Source of the DNA: Leeuwenhoekiella parthenopeia
GTDB taxonomy: Bacteria > Bacteroidota > Bacteroidia > Flavobacteriales > Flavobacteriaceae
DNA length: 64,000 nt
NCBI RefSeq assembly: GCF_020782115.1
Contig: NZ_JAJGMW010000025.1
Location: 1-64,000 of the forward strand
Direction of reading: 5' to 3'
Below are positions 54,909-63,529 of this stretch, in pieces. The notes under the pieces are model-generated. The model worked only from the letters and a program-made list of their open reading frames with translations. It did not search any database and had not been told where the DNA came from. A program made the position numbers and the translations under genes. Every line of letters begins with the position of its first letter. Positions within the stretch are counted from its first letter, which is position 1.

Positions 54909-55437
54909 TGTACTGTGTTTTAAGTTTTTCCTGCAATTTTTTCTTTCCGCGGTGTACCAGCGTACGCGAGGCAACCTCGGTGATTTCTAAAATTTCTGAT
55001 ATTTCCTGATGGTCGTAGCCTTCTATTAAAAAGAGCATCACGGCATAGCGGTACCGTTCGGGCAACTCTTCAATAGCCTGTTTGATTTGATCTATCGTGA
55101 TCCCATCATCTACAGACCAGTCATTTTGCTCATCTACCGTGCCCAGCACGTGCTCGTTCATAGCGACCAGTTCCAGCTTTTTAGCCTTCAGCATATCGAT
55201 GCTTTTATTGATCACAATACGTTTGAGCCAGGCACCAAAAGTGACTTCTCCATTATACTGGTGCATTTTGGTAAACGCCTTTACAAAACCCTCCTGCATG
55301 GCTTCTTCAGCTTCAAATGAGTTTTTTAAAAACCGAAACGCCACATAGTACATACCTTCGCTATATTTTTTATATAACTGCATCTGTGCGCGCCGGTCGT
55401 TTTGCTTACATCGCTCAAGTATTTCGGTAATTTGCAA
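54892..55437 (-). CDS. ECF RNA polymerase sigma factor
   Basis: 181 residues of the RpoE/SigW group. Region 2 has FRFLKNSFEAEEAMQEGFVKAF; region 4 has LPERYRYAVMLFLIEGYDHQEISEIL and the recognition helix ASRTLVHRGKKKLQEKL. It is first gene of a three-gene operon with an anti-sigma-like membrane protein and an envelope protein. It probably autoregulates the operon. Confidence 0.93.
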   Translation of the reverse strand: MQITEILERCKQNDRRAQMQLYKKYSEGMYYVAFRFLKNSFEAEEAMQEGFVKAFTKMHQYNGEVTFGAWLKRIVINKSIDMLKAKKLELVAMNEHVLGTVDEQNDWSVDDGITIDQIKQAIEELPERYRYAVMLFLIEGYDHQEISEILEITEVASRTLVHRGKKKLQEKLKTQYNGTGY

Positions 55438-55633
55438 AATGGTAAATGGTTAGTTGCTAATTCCTTTTTTAAAGACGAAATGATTTCGTCTGCGTTGCAA
55501 AGTGCAACATTTTTTTTCGAATAACCTCGATAGAATTTAAAAAGCTTTTTGGCATTCCTACTTTAAACACTAACCAACATCAGATTATCAAATAGTTAAA
55601 GCATAATTCCCTGGTTTTCAAATCGCTTTTGAC

Positions 55634-55666
55634 ATAAAAAAAACCGCCTGAATTTTCAGGCGGTTT
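55634..55666 (-). terminator. Terminator of ohr
   Basis: AAACCGCCTGAA / TTCAGGCGGTTT stem with a two-base loop (55641-55666), followed on the minus strand by a T-run. Confidence 0.88.
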
Positions 55667-55688
55667 TGGAGATCTGTTATACTTAAAA

Positions 55689-56117
55689 CTAGTCTTCGTC
55701 GATGAGCAGGTTTAAAGTAACATCAATATTATCTTTGGTAGCTCGGGAGTACGGGCATACCTCGTGAGCCTCATTTACGAGTTTTTCACCCTGCTTGATA
55801 TCTACAGTCGGTAAATAACAGTCCAGTACTACAGCAAGCTGAAACAAATCTTCTTTGTTTTTACCAATTTTTACGGTCGCGGTTACGGTGTAATCGCCTA
55901 AATCTACCTTTTTACTACGGGCTACGTGTGCCAAAGCACTGCCAAAACAGGCCGAATATCCTGCTGCAAAAAACTGCTCGGGGTTAGCCCCGTCACCACC
56001 AGAACCTCCCAGTTCTTTAGGGATGCTCAGATCAAAATCGAGTGTACCATCTTCTGTTGAAACGCTACCATTACGACCTCCGGTCGCGGTTGCCTTGGCT
56101 TTATATAAAGCTTTCAT
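55689..56117 (-). CDS. ohr: Organic hydroperoxide resistance protein (Ohr/OsmC)
   Basis: 142 residues, the family's standard length. The reactive Cys57 in GYSACFGSAL and resolving Cys121 in EVCPYSRATK are present, with the Arg/Glu pair in the N-terminal half. It reduces organic hydroperoxides in the cytosol with a dithiol donor. It is monocistronic with terminator; no OhrR gene is adjacent. Confidence 0.93.
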   Translation of the reverse strand: MKALYKAKATATGGRNGSVSTEDGTLDFDLSIPKELGGSGGDGANPEQFFAAGYSACFGSALAHVARSKKVDLGDYTVTATVKIGKNKEDLFQLAVVLDCYLPTVDIKQGEKLVNEAHEVCPYSRATKDNIDVTLNLLIDED

Positions 56118-56300
56118 ATTCCTAATTTTTTGTATGATTAGATAGTCAAGATACCAATACTGCCGCGAGCAATCAATCTTAGATTCTTAAAGATTTCACA
56201 AAAGTAGAAGGCTATTTTTATTGTTATGATTAGTTCAATTCAGGTATTGTTTCGGGTTTTTTGGGTTTCTAAAGCTGCTAAAAAGTTTAATCGTGGAAGC

Positions 56301-56690
56301 GTGGAAACGTTGAATCGTTTTCTACTTTTCACCTCTCACCAAATAAGAATCAAAACCGGAGATTTCATATTTTGTTTAAGCGTTAAACCGTGAAAACGTT
56401 GAATCGTTATTTGCTTTTCACCTCTTACCAACTAAAAATCAAAACCGGAGATTTCATATTTTGCGGAAGCATTAAACCGTGGAAGCGTTGAATCGTTTTC
56501 TACTTTTCTACTCTTACCAACTAAGAATCAAAACCGAAGATTGCATATTTTGTGGAAGCATTAAAACGTGGAAACGTTGAATTGTTTTCTACTTTTCTCC
56601 TCTTACCAACTAAGAATCAAAACCGGAGATTTCATGTTTTGTGGAAGCATTAAAACGTGGAAACGTTGAATCGTTTTCTACTTTTCACCT
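56301..56690. repeat. 89-bp tandem repeat, 4.4 copies
   Basis: Copies begin at 56301, 56390, 56479, 56568 and 56657 with GTGGAAACGTTGAATCG (slightly variable). Each contains TCTACTTTTC, an AAGAATCAAAACCGG core (56351, 56440, 56529, 56618) and GATTTCATATTTT. Copies differ by point changes but the period is exact. There are no spacers, so it is not a CRISPR. Confidence 0.9.
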
Positions 56691-56727
56691 CTCACCTCTC
56701 ACCTCTCACCTCTTGCTTCTCACCTCT
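56686..56727. repeat. CACCTCT heptamer array
   Basis: Six heptamers, five exact (one TGCTTCT variant at 56714-56720), continuing directly from the 89-bp repeats. Confidence 0.85.
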
Positions 56728-56756
56728 CACTTTCTAATCTCGGTACTTTAATTATT

Positions 56757-56798
56757 GTATTTCGTATTTCGTATTTCGTATTTCGTATTTCGTATTTC
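56757..56798. repeat. GTATTTC heptamer array
   Basis: Six exact contiguous copies, ending 53 bases before the meaB start. Polymorphic length is likely; the array is pyrimidine-rich and could affect promoter geometry. Confidence 0.9.
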
Positions 56799-56851
56799 TA
56801 AATTGTATTTTTCATTTCACGTAACTTTAGACACCAATTAATACAAACACC

Positions 56852-57901
56852 TTGAAGTCAGGAAAGCCCAATCATATTGACAGCACCGCAGCCGATAAAC
56901 TCATCGCCCGGCGAAAAAAACAGCTGGATGCAGACGAACTGATTTCAAAAATTTGTAATGGAAACACCACAGCCCTCAGCCGCGCCATTACACTGGTCGA
57001 AAGCACAGCCTCTGCACATCAGCAACTGGCGCAGCAAATTTTGGAAGGCTGCCTTCCGCACGCTGACAAGTCGGTACGCATCGGGATCACCGGAGTGCCC
57101 GGCGTAGGCAAAAGCACCTTTATTGAAGCTTTGGGCAATCACGTCATAAAAGCCGGAAAAAAACTCGCCGTACTTGCAATAGATCCCAGCAGCTCGGTCT
57201 CTCACGGCAGTATTCTGGGCGACAAAACCCGAATGGAGCAACTCTCCGTAAACCCAATGGCTTTTATAAGACCTTCGGCGGCCGGCGACTCTCTGGGTGG
57301 TGTTGCCCGAAAAACCCGCGAAGCCATTATGCTCTGCGAAGCGGCCGGCTATGACGTTATTTTTATTGAAACGGTAGGTGTGGGTCAGAGCGAAACTGCC
57401 GTGCACGCGATGACCGATTTCTTTTTATTGCTAAAACTGGCCGGTGCCGGTGACGAACTACAGGGCATAAAGCGCGGTATTATGGAAATGGCCGACTGTA
57501 TTGTAATCAATAAGGCCGATGGCGAAAACATCAATGCCGCCAAACACGCGAAAAACGCTTTTGCCAAAGCCCTGCACCTCTACCCTCCCAAAGTGAGCGG
57601 CTGGCAACCTAAAACCAAACTCTGCAGCGCGCTTAACCGGGAAGGTATTGAAGAAATCTGGAAACTCATAGAAAGCTATTTTGAACAGGTAAAAACTTCC
57701 GGATATTTTGAAGAAAACCGAAAAAACCAAAACGCCTACTGGCTAAAAAGCAGTATTGAAAACGCACTGAAAGATCGGTTTTACAACAACCCAAAGATTC
57801 AGGAAGCCTTACAAAAAAAACTTGTTGCTATTAACACAGGGCAAACCACGCCATTTCTGGCAGCACAGTTTTTACTCGAACTGAATTTTGCTAAAGATTA
57901 A
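56852..57901 (+). CDS. meaB: Methylmalonyl-CoA mutase-associated GTPase MeaB
   Basis: 349 residues of the G3E/ArgK-MeaB family. Walker A GVPGVGKST (81-89), LAIDPSSSVSHGSILGDKTRM, the switch FIETVGVGQSE and base-specificity NKAD. It loads and protects B12-dependent methylmalonyl-CoA mutase. The start is TTG at 56852; there is no better ATG near it. The mutase genes are not in this window. Confidence 0.92.
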   Translation: MKSGKPNHIDSTAADKLIARRKKQLDADELISKICNGNTTALSRAITLVESTASAHQQLAQQILEGCLPHADKSVRIGITGVPGVGKSTFIEALGNHVIKAGKKLAVLAIDPSSSVSHGSILGDKTRMEQLSVNPMAFIRPSAAGDSLGGVARKTREAIMLCEAAGYDVIFIETVGVGQSETAVHAMTDFFLLLKLAGAGDELQGIKRGIMEMADCIVINKADGENINAAKHAKNAFAKALHLYPPKVSGWQPKTKLCSALNREGIEEIWKLIESYFEQVKTSGYFEENRKNQNAYWLKSSIENALKDRFYNNPKIQEALQKKLVAINTGQTTPFLAAQFLLELNFAKD

Positions 57902-57905
57902 GGTT

Positions 57906-58916
57906 CTACTTATCAAAAGCTGCAATCCCCGAAGGTTTTACTGCCTTAATCAAACCATCAGGGGTAAAGTTTAAACTGTCTACGCACAACTCACGCAATA
58001 AATTCTCAGAATTGGGTGAATCTGGAGAATGCCTGTGGTATAAAATATAATCCTGTCCGTTTTTATTGAACACCGTATGATGCCCGGGACTGTAGGTGAT
58101 TGAGTCGGTTTCGGTAGAAAGGATAGGACTGTTTGAAGCTTCGGTAAATGGCCCGTATGGATTATCACCGGTAGCGTAACGCACTTTATAAGTATCTTCA
58201 ATCACCTTTCCGTCTGAATACATCAGGTAATAGGTACCATCGCGTTTAATCATAATAGGTCCTTCAAAATAATTAGCCGGAGTCACATCTTTGATTTCGC
58301 CATCAAAAGTGATCATATCCTCTTTGAGTTTCACGACAAAACAATGCCCGTTTACCCAATTGAGACCAGAACCCCAGTACAGATAAGCCTGCCCGTCATC
58401 ATCTATAAAAGCCTCGCCGTCTATCATATGATATTCGGGAAACAAATCCCCTTTGATTAAGGGCGAATTGTCTTCTTTAGCATTTTTCCAGGGACCCAGC
58501 GGACTGTCGGCCACACCGGCCCAGACTTCGCTACCCACCGAAACATACATATAATATTTTCCATTTTTAGCCTGAATCACCGAAGGTGCCCAAACCATTG
58601 AGCCGCCGGAAGTAGGACTGGTACAGGCTTCTTTAGTAGGCCAGTTGATGCTTTTCAATTCCCAGTTTTTAAAATCGGATGACTCTAAAACCGCTAGATC
58701 TTCCTTTCCCCAGGGATCTTTGGTGGCGTAAATATAGAATTTACCATCTGCCTGTACGATTGAAGGATCGGCGTAGTACCCGTCAGTGATTGGGTTTGTA
58801 ATGAATTGTGTTTCGGTAGAATCTGCAACTGCAGTTGTTTCGTCAGCAGAATTTTTAGTGTTTTTACAACTAAATGCGGTCACAGCTAAAACAACCCCCA
58901 GGCTTGAAAATCTCAT
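57906..58916 (-). CDS. GH43-family glycoside hydrolase, lipoprotein
   Basis: 336 residues from the ATG at 58916, which begins a lipoprotein signal (VLAVTAFSC, Cys18); the frame is open to 58946. Single five-bladed propeller with GYYADPSIVQADGKFYIY (catalytic Asp), MVWAPSVIQAKNGKYYMY, HMIDGEAFIDDDG and FEGPIMIKRDGTYYL (acid Glu). No binding modules. It is convergent with meaB (four-base gap). It is probably an arabinosidase or xylosidase and may work with the GH43/GH127 set at 38-46 kb. Confidence 0.9.
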   Translation of the reverse strand: MRFSSLGVVLAVTAFSCKNTKNSADETTAVADSTETQFITNPITDGYYADPSIVQADGKFYIYATKDPWGKEDLAVLESSDFKNWELKSINWPTKEACTSPTSGGSMVWAPSVIQAKNGKYYMYVSVGSEVWAGVADSPLGPWKNAKEDNSPLIKGDLFPEYHMIDGEAFIDDDGQAYLYWGSGLNWVNGHCFVVKLKEDMITFDGEIKDVTPANYFEGPIMIKRDGTYYLMYSDGKVIEDTYKVRYATGDNPYGPFTEASNSPILSTETDSITYSPGHHTVFNKNGQDYILYHRHSPDSPNSENLLRELCVDSLNFTPDGLIKAVKPSGIAAFDK

Positions 58917-58989
58917 CGAAATTAATTTTAAGCGTCTAAAATACATTTTAAAACTAAAATGAGAAAAACAATACCAAAAAAAGTAGTTT

Positions 58990-59934
58990 TTACATTACAA
59001 ACTCCTTACGATACCATTCTATTTGTTGCTTAAGCCCTTCCTCAAGCGTGGTTGAAGGATTGTAATTGAGTAGTCGGCGTGCCTTGTCAATATTCGCTTT
59101 GGTAAACATCTGGTCGCCCCCGCGTTTGGGTACGCTGGTCTTACGGATTTTGGTATCCAGCAACTTTTCGACAATCGCGATACCTTCTCCGGTGGTGTGC
59201 TCCTGCTCCGTCCCCAGATTGACCACTTCGCCGTTTATAGTCTCTTCCTTTCCAATCACGCTTACCACCCCGTCAATAATATCCTCTACAAAAGTAAAAC
59301 TGCGCACATGGTCTTCACTGCCTTCAAATAAGGGGAATTCCTGATGAAAAAAACCGCAGCCTATCAACTTGGTGTACAACTTTTCCGGGCGCTCCCTTGG
59401 CCCATAAACCGAAAACAGACGTAACGAACAGGTTTTCATCTTTTTCTCCCGGGTTTTTGAAAGCACCAACTGCTCTGCAGCAAGTTTGGTAACCCCGTAA
59501 AACGAAGCCGGCTCAGGAGCCTCATCCTCCGTAAGGGTGGCGTGAAGACCGTAAATAGACGAAGTCGAAATATTGGTAAATAGTTTCAGGTTTTTGCAGG
59601 TTAGCGCAAAATCGATCAGGTTTTTAGTCGCGACCAGGTTGTTGAGTAAATAATCTTCAAAGCTCGACGAGGATGCGATACCCGGCTGCGCCGCAAAGTG
59701 AAAAATATAATCAAAGTCGGTATCCAGAATTCTAAAATCCTTCGGTTCACGGAGATCAACTATCTTAACCGGAATACCGGCTTCTTCGAGATATTTGGCG
59801 TTTCGGTCTTTGAGATCAGGACTGTAATAGGGCGAAAAATTATCAATCCCTACGACATCAAAATCCATTTCCCTGAGACGTTCGGCACAATGCGAACCTA
59901 TAAAACCGGCAGCTCCGGTAACTAATGCTTTCAT
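58990..59934 (-). CDS. NAD-dependent sugar-nucleotide epimerase/dehydratase
   Basis: 314 residues of the extended short-chain dehydrogenase family. Rossmann motif GAAGFIGSH (7-15), catalytic Tyr-x-x-x-Lys in FYGVTKLAAEQL, Ser/Thr triad member in STSSIYG, and a C-terminal WYRKEF typical of UDP-glucuronate 4-epimerase-like enzymes. The substrate cannot be fixed without comparison. A polysaccharide or glycoconjugate role is likely. Confidence 0.87.
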   Translation of the reverse strand: MKALVTGAAGFIGSHCAERLREMDFDVVGIDNFSPYYSPDLKDRNAKYLEEAGIPVKIVDLREPKDFRILDTDFDYIFHFAAQPGIASSSSFEDYLLNNLVATKNLIDFALTCKNLKLFTNISTSSIYGLHATLTEDEAPEPASFYGVTKLAAEQLVLSKTREKKMKTCSLRLFSVYGPRERPEKLYTKLIGCGFFHQEFPLFEGSEDHVRSFTFVEDIIDGVVSVIGKEETINGEVVNLGTEQEHTTGEGIAIVEKLLDTKIRKTSVPKRGGDQMFTKANIDKARRLLNYNPSTTLEEGLKQQIEWYRKEFVM

Positions 59935-60011
59935 CTAATCAATCTATTTCGGTAGAAGTACACCGTTTACATGTCATTTTAGACATCGAGTCGTATTGTT
60001 TACTCCTAAAA

Positions 60012-60584
60012 CTACTCTTCGTTTTTAAAAAATTTGGCATAACCCAAACGATGCAGCGTAAATACCACTACAGCGATCAGTGCCCCGATCACAAAACCGG
60101 TAAGTACATCACCGGGATAGTGCACCCCTACATAAATGCGGCTGTAGCCTACTAAAACGGCCCAGACCAACAACAGCGGAAATACCCATTTGAAACGGGA
60201 TTTCAGCAACAAACCTACAAAAACAGCCAGCGCCATCGAACTAGCAGCGTGAGCCGAAAAATACCCGTAACTCCCGCAGCGTACCGCAATAAATCGGGCC
60301 TGCTCCATAATACCTTCCTGCCTGCAGGGGCGTAAACGCTCAAAACCGTGTTTAAACACGTTGGCCAACTGATCTGTAGCCGTAATGAGCAGGGCTACAA
60401 AAACCAGCGTATATAAAGTGCCTTTCAGCCCAAAACGCTTAAAAATCAAAAACAGCAAAACCGCATAAAGCGGGATGCTGCTCCATTTATCGGTGAGTAT
60501 AAGCCAAAAAGGATCCCAGGTCTCCGAGCCCAAATTATTGAGCCAGAGATACAGGTCATAATCCAGTTGCTTAAGCTCGTTCAT
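60012..60584 (-). CDS. PAP2-family phosphatase, membrane
   Basis: 190 residues with about five to six membrane helices. The three catalytic motifs are present: KHGFERLRP, SAHAASS (PSGH equivalent) and SRIYVGVHYPGD. Such enzymes dephosphorylate undecaprenyl-pyrophosphate or phosphatidate at the membrane. It starts right after the stop of the small gene upstream (60585), so they form an operon. Confidence 0.9.
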   Translation of the reverse strand: MNELKQLDYDLYLWLNNLGSETWDPFWLILTDKWSSIPLYAVLLFLIFKRFGLKGTLYTLVFVALLITATDQLANVFKHGFERLRPCRQEGIMEQARFIAVRCGSYGYFSAHAASSMALAVFVGLLLKSRFKWVFPLLLVWAVLVGYSRIYVGVHYPGDVLTGFVIGALIAVVVFTLHRLGYAKFFKNEE

Positions 60585-60815
60585 CTATTCTTCTTCGTAT
60601 CGGGCTACTTCCCGGTCGTAAAAATCAGTTGCCGCCTGAATGAGATTTTCAGCTTCAGAGGCTAACTCGTCTTCGTCATTTTTGTCAAAATCCTCCAGCC
60701 ATTCTACCTCATCGTTTTTTAAATCGATGATAAAACGGGGGAAATCGGTATGAATTACAAAAATAGATTCGGGATAATCGGTGTTATCGCCCAGTATAAA
60801 TTTAGGAAGTTCCAT
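60585..60815 (-). CDS. Small acidic protein of unknown function
   Basis: 76 residues from the ATG at 60815. Compact, strongly acidic (EWLEDFDKNDEDELASEAENL) with an N-terminal beta pattern (FPRFIIDLKNDEVEWL). Likely cytosolic. It is immediately followed by the PAP2 gene. Family not recognised; it looks like a conserved short Bacteroidetes protein. Confidence 0.7.
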   Translation of the reverse strand: MELPKFILGDNTDYPESIFVIHTDFPRFIIDLKNDEVEWLEDFDKNDEDELASEAENLIQAATDFYDREVARYEEE

Positions 60816-60969
60816 AAGTTTCAATTAAACATCCGGCAGTTTGCCTGTTTCGAAAACCTTCCGGATCAAAAAGTGCCACAAAGGTAAGTTTACTTTACAG
60901 ATTATGCGACTTCGGCAGATTGAAGTTTTATACCTTATCTTCGTTGCCCAGAGAAAACGCAGGAAAATT

Positions 60970-62415
60970 ATGCAGCCCACAACCATACTTTTACTCATTG
61001 CAGGTTATTTTATCACCCTCGTACTGGTTTCGTATTTTACCGGAAAGGGTGGCTCTAACGAAGACTTTTTTAAGGCCAGTAAACAATCGCCCTGGTATCT
61101 GGTGGCCTTTGGGATGATAGGTGCTTCCCTTTCGGGGGTGACCTTTATATCGGTTCCGGGATGGGTTGAAGCCTCGCAGTTTAGCTATTTTCAGGTGGTT
61201 TTGGGTTATACGGTGGGTTACGCGGTGATCGGGCTGGTTCTGCTTCCGCTGTATTACCGCCTCAATCTGACTTCTATTTACTCCTATCTCGAGGGGCGTT
61301 TTGGCCCTGCCTCCTACAAAACTGGAGCTTCCTTTTTTATACTTAGCCGGGTGGTAGGCGCCAGTTTCCGCCTGTATCTGGTGGCCAATGTGCTGCAGTT
61401 ACTCGTGTTTGACAGTATGAATATCCCGTTTTGGGTTACCGTCACCATTACTATTTTACTCATCTGGCTCTACACCTTTAAAAGCGGAATTAAAACAATC
61501 GTATGGACAGACACCCTGCAAACCCTTTTTATGCTGGTTTCGCTGGGCGTGGCCATCTATTTTGTCTCTTCCGATTTAGGTCTGGATGCCGGCTCTATAT
61601 TCAACTTTATAGCAGACAGCAAGCTGTCGCAAATGTTCTTTTTTGACGACTGGAGGAGTGCCGATTTCTTCTTCAAACAATTTATAAGCGGTGCGTTTAT
61701 CGCTATTGTAATGACGGGGCTTGATCAGGATATGATGCAGAAAAACCTTACCTGCCGCAGCCTTGAAGATGCCCAGAAGAATATGTTTTGGTTTACCATA
61801 GTGCTAACCATCGTGAATTTCATCTTCCTGGCGCTGGGGGTTTTGCTTACCATCTACGCACGCAACAACGGGATTGAAGCTTCAAAAGATGATCTGTTTC
61901 CGTTTATTGCCACCAAAGCAGGAATGGGCTTCGGGATTGCAATTTGTTTTATTTTGGGACTTATCGCTGCCGCCTATTCCAGTGCAGACAGCGCCCTGAC
62001 CGCATTAACAACTTCATTCAGTATCGATATTCTGGAGATTGAAAAGAAATACGAAAAAGCCAAACAAATCACGATGCGTAAAAAGATACACATCCTCTTT
62101 TCGGTAGTGATGATTCTGGTAATTATTGGCTTTAAATACCTTATTGCCGATGAAAGCGTGATCGCCAAACTCTTTGTTTTTGCGGGTTACACCTATGGGC
62201 CTTTACTGGGACTTTATGCATTTGGATTGTTTACCAAATGGCAGGTGCGGGACTATTTGGTACCCGTAATCGCAATACTCACGCCCATAACGGGCTATGT
62301 TTTGAGCCTGCTCTCGCTGAAGTATCTCAATTTTGAATTCGGCTTTTTTATCCTGATCCTGAATGGGTTGCTTACCTTTTTAGGTTTAGTAGCTATTCGT
62401 ACCCAAAAGAACTAA
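60970..62415 (+). CDS. Sodium:solute symporter family transporter
   Basis: 481 residues from the ATG at 60970; the frame is open from 60841 but those 43 residues are not membrane-like. About 13 hydrophobic helices of the SSS/LeuT fold. The early YFTGKGGSNEDFFKASKQSPW and GASLSGVTFISVPGW, and the later AAAYSSADSALTALTTSFSID, are family hallmarks, the last being the Na+-site helix 8. The substrate could be a sugar, acid or proline; no neighbour decides it. It overlaps the convergent CoA-binding gene by 30 bases. Confidence 0.92.
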   Translation: MQPTTILLLIAGYFITLVLVSYFTGKGGSNEDFFKASKQSPWYLVAFGMIGASLSGVTFISVPGWVEASQFSYFQVVLGYTVGYAVIGLVLLPLYYRLNLTSIYSYLEGRFGPASYKTGASFFILSRVVGASFRLYLVANVLQLLVFDSMNIPFWVTVTITILLIWLYTFKSGIKTIVWTDTLQTLFMLVSLGVAIYFVSSDLGLDAGSIFNFIADSKLSQMFFFDDWRSADFFFKQFISGAFIAIVMTGLDQDMMQKNLTCRSLEDAQKNMFWFTIVLTIVNFIFLALGVLLTIYARNNGIEASKDDLFPFIATKAGMGFGIAICFILGLIAAAYSSADSALTALTTSFSIDILEIEKKYEKAKQITMRKKIHILFSVVMILVIIGFKYLIADESVIAKLFVFAGYTYGPLLGLYAFGLFTKWQVRDYLVPVIAILTPITGYVLSLLSLKYLNFEFGFFILILNGLLTFLGLVAIRTQKN

Positions 62416-62748
62416 AGTACAGGCATAATCGGGTTCAATACCCGCAGCCTTAAGTTTTTTGGCGAAAAAAGGATTCTCAGTGCCCGGATTGAAAATAACC
62501 CGTTCCGGCTTTAAGCCTAAAATATACTCGTAGTATTCTTCCTGTCGCGTAGCATTGAGGTAGAGCGTCACCGTATGCACATCTTCATAGGCGGGCTTTC
62601 CGGTATCGATAGCTACTCCGGCTACACTACCCTCTCGTAAACCCACGGCCACCACAGGCTGCTCCTTTTGCACAAGCCGGTTAATTGCCATATTTGAATA
62701 GCGGGAAGGATTTTCTGAGGCACCTAAAACAAGGGTTTTCTTTTTCAT
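62386..62748 (-). CDS. CoA-binding domain protein
   Basis: 120 residues, a single Rossmann-type CoA-binding domain (TLVLGASENPSRYSNMAINRL, GKPAYEDV, VIFNPGTENPFF). The last residues are read from DNA that codes for the symporter C-terminus on the other strand. Small stand-alone members of this family have no established role. Confidence 0.88.
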   Translation of the reverse strand: MKKKTLVLGASENPSRYSNMAINRLVQKEQPVVAVGLREGSVAGVAIDTGKPAYEDVHTVTLYLNATRQEEYYEYILGLKPERVIFNPGTENPFFAKKLKAAGIEPDYACTLVLLGTNSY

Positions 62749-62893
62749 AAAGGCTATGCATTTGCGATTTCGGATGTCAAGTTAGGCGTAAAAATGCGCC
62801 TGAAACCCGTCTAGCATCATAAAAACACGTTAAATGATTCCGGCAGCTGTAACAATGCCAAAGTTGGTCAGTCTATGAAATAGGAGTCGACTT

Positions 62894-62990
62894 CCAAGTT
62901 TGAATTGTTTATAAATTAGTTTTGATGGTTAGTGTTAATTTCTAGCGTTCAAACTTGAAAACCCGGGATTTAGCGGTCCCGGGTTTTTTA
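62894..62990 (+). ncRNA. Possible structured RNA ending in a strong terminator
   Basis: CAAGTTTGAA (62894-62903) pairs with TTCAAACTTG (62948-62957), and a nine-pair terminator AACCCGGGA/TCCCGGGTT (62960-62985) with TTTTTT follows directly. No plus-strand gene ends nearby: the last one stops at 62415 and is separated by an opposite-strand gene. TAGTTTTG at 62916-62923 could be a -7 element, but it lies inside the pairing loop, so promoter and boundaries are uncertain. No known RNA family recognised. Confidence 0.4.
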
Positions 62991-63225
62991 TTTTGAAACA
63001 AAAGTTTCCTGATTTTTTTTGTTCATCTAAGTAATCACCTGAAAATCATAATACTGAAAAATTAATTTGAATGATGGAATTTGTTTCTTCCTTAGCCTTC
63101 TTTTTCTTCAGCATAGCAAGAAGTCCTCGTTAAAAATTTTCGAAGTCTTGGAGAAAATTTAGGGGAGTTTTTGCGGTTTTGCCTGATAAGGCAAAAATGC
63201 CTTAGAAAAAGTGTCCTTTCTTTTG

Positions 63226-63257
63226 TTACTTTTCTTTGGACAATCAAAGAAAAGTAA
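63226..63257. repeat. Hairpin repeat of the CTTTCTTTTGTTAC type
   Basis: TTACTTTTCTTTG (63226-63238) and its exact complement (63245-63257), six-base loop. The surrounding CTTTCTTTTGTTAC text is a common dispersed palindromic word in Bacteroidetes intergenic DNA, from general knowledge rather than a search. Confidence 0.6.
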
Positions 63258-63529
63258 AGAACGTGATTTAGAAACTAGATGTTCACTAATTCGAATGTTT
63301 TCGTATTGACCCTTCACTACAAAATTGCAGAGGAAGTAAAAAGAAAAATACTTTTGATGGTTGGCTTCCTGCTTAAGACAGGATTGATTTTAAAATAAAT
63401 TTAGTTTTTACTGTAACAGAAATCCAACACGAACGTCTTTTAATAAACCGCTAATCACGGGATACTTTGGTTTAGCTATTATGCAATACAAAGTATTATG
63501 TTTTAACATCAATCAAAAATCAAACAGTT

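Larger units (their letters stand above)
56118..56851. other. Repeat-filled intergenic region between ohr and meaB
   Basis: 734 bases without a gene. It contains the 89-bp repeats, the CACCTCT array and the GTATTTC array listed separately, all between two divergent genes. The near-consensus -7 element TAACTTTA at about 56822 may serve meaB. Confidence 0.7.
62749..63529. other. Long intergenic region before the last receptor gene
   Basis: 781 bases. It contains the possible structured RNA at 62894-62990 and the hairpin repeat at 63226-63257, plus a smaller hairpin TTTTGCCTGATAAGGCAAAA near 63176. No convincing protein-coding frame. Confidence 0.6.

Noticed and set aside
56301-56690. Tandem repeats considered as a CRISPR array
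   Set aside because: Units are contiguous with no unique spacers and no cas genes nearby.
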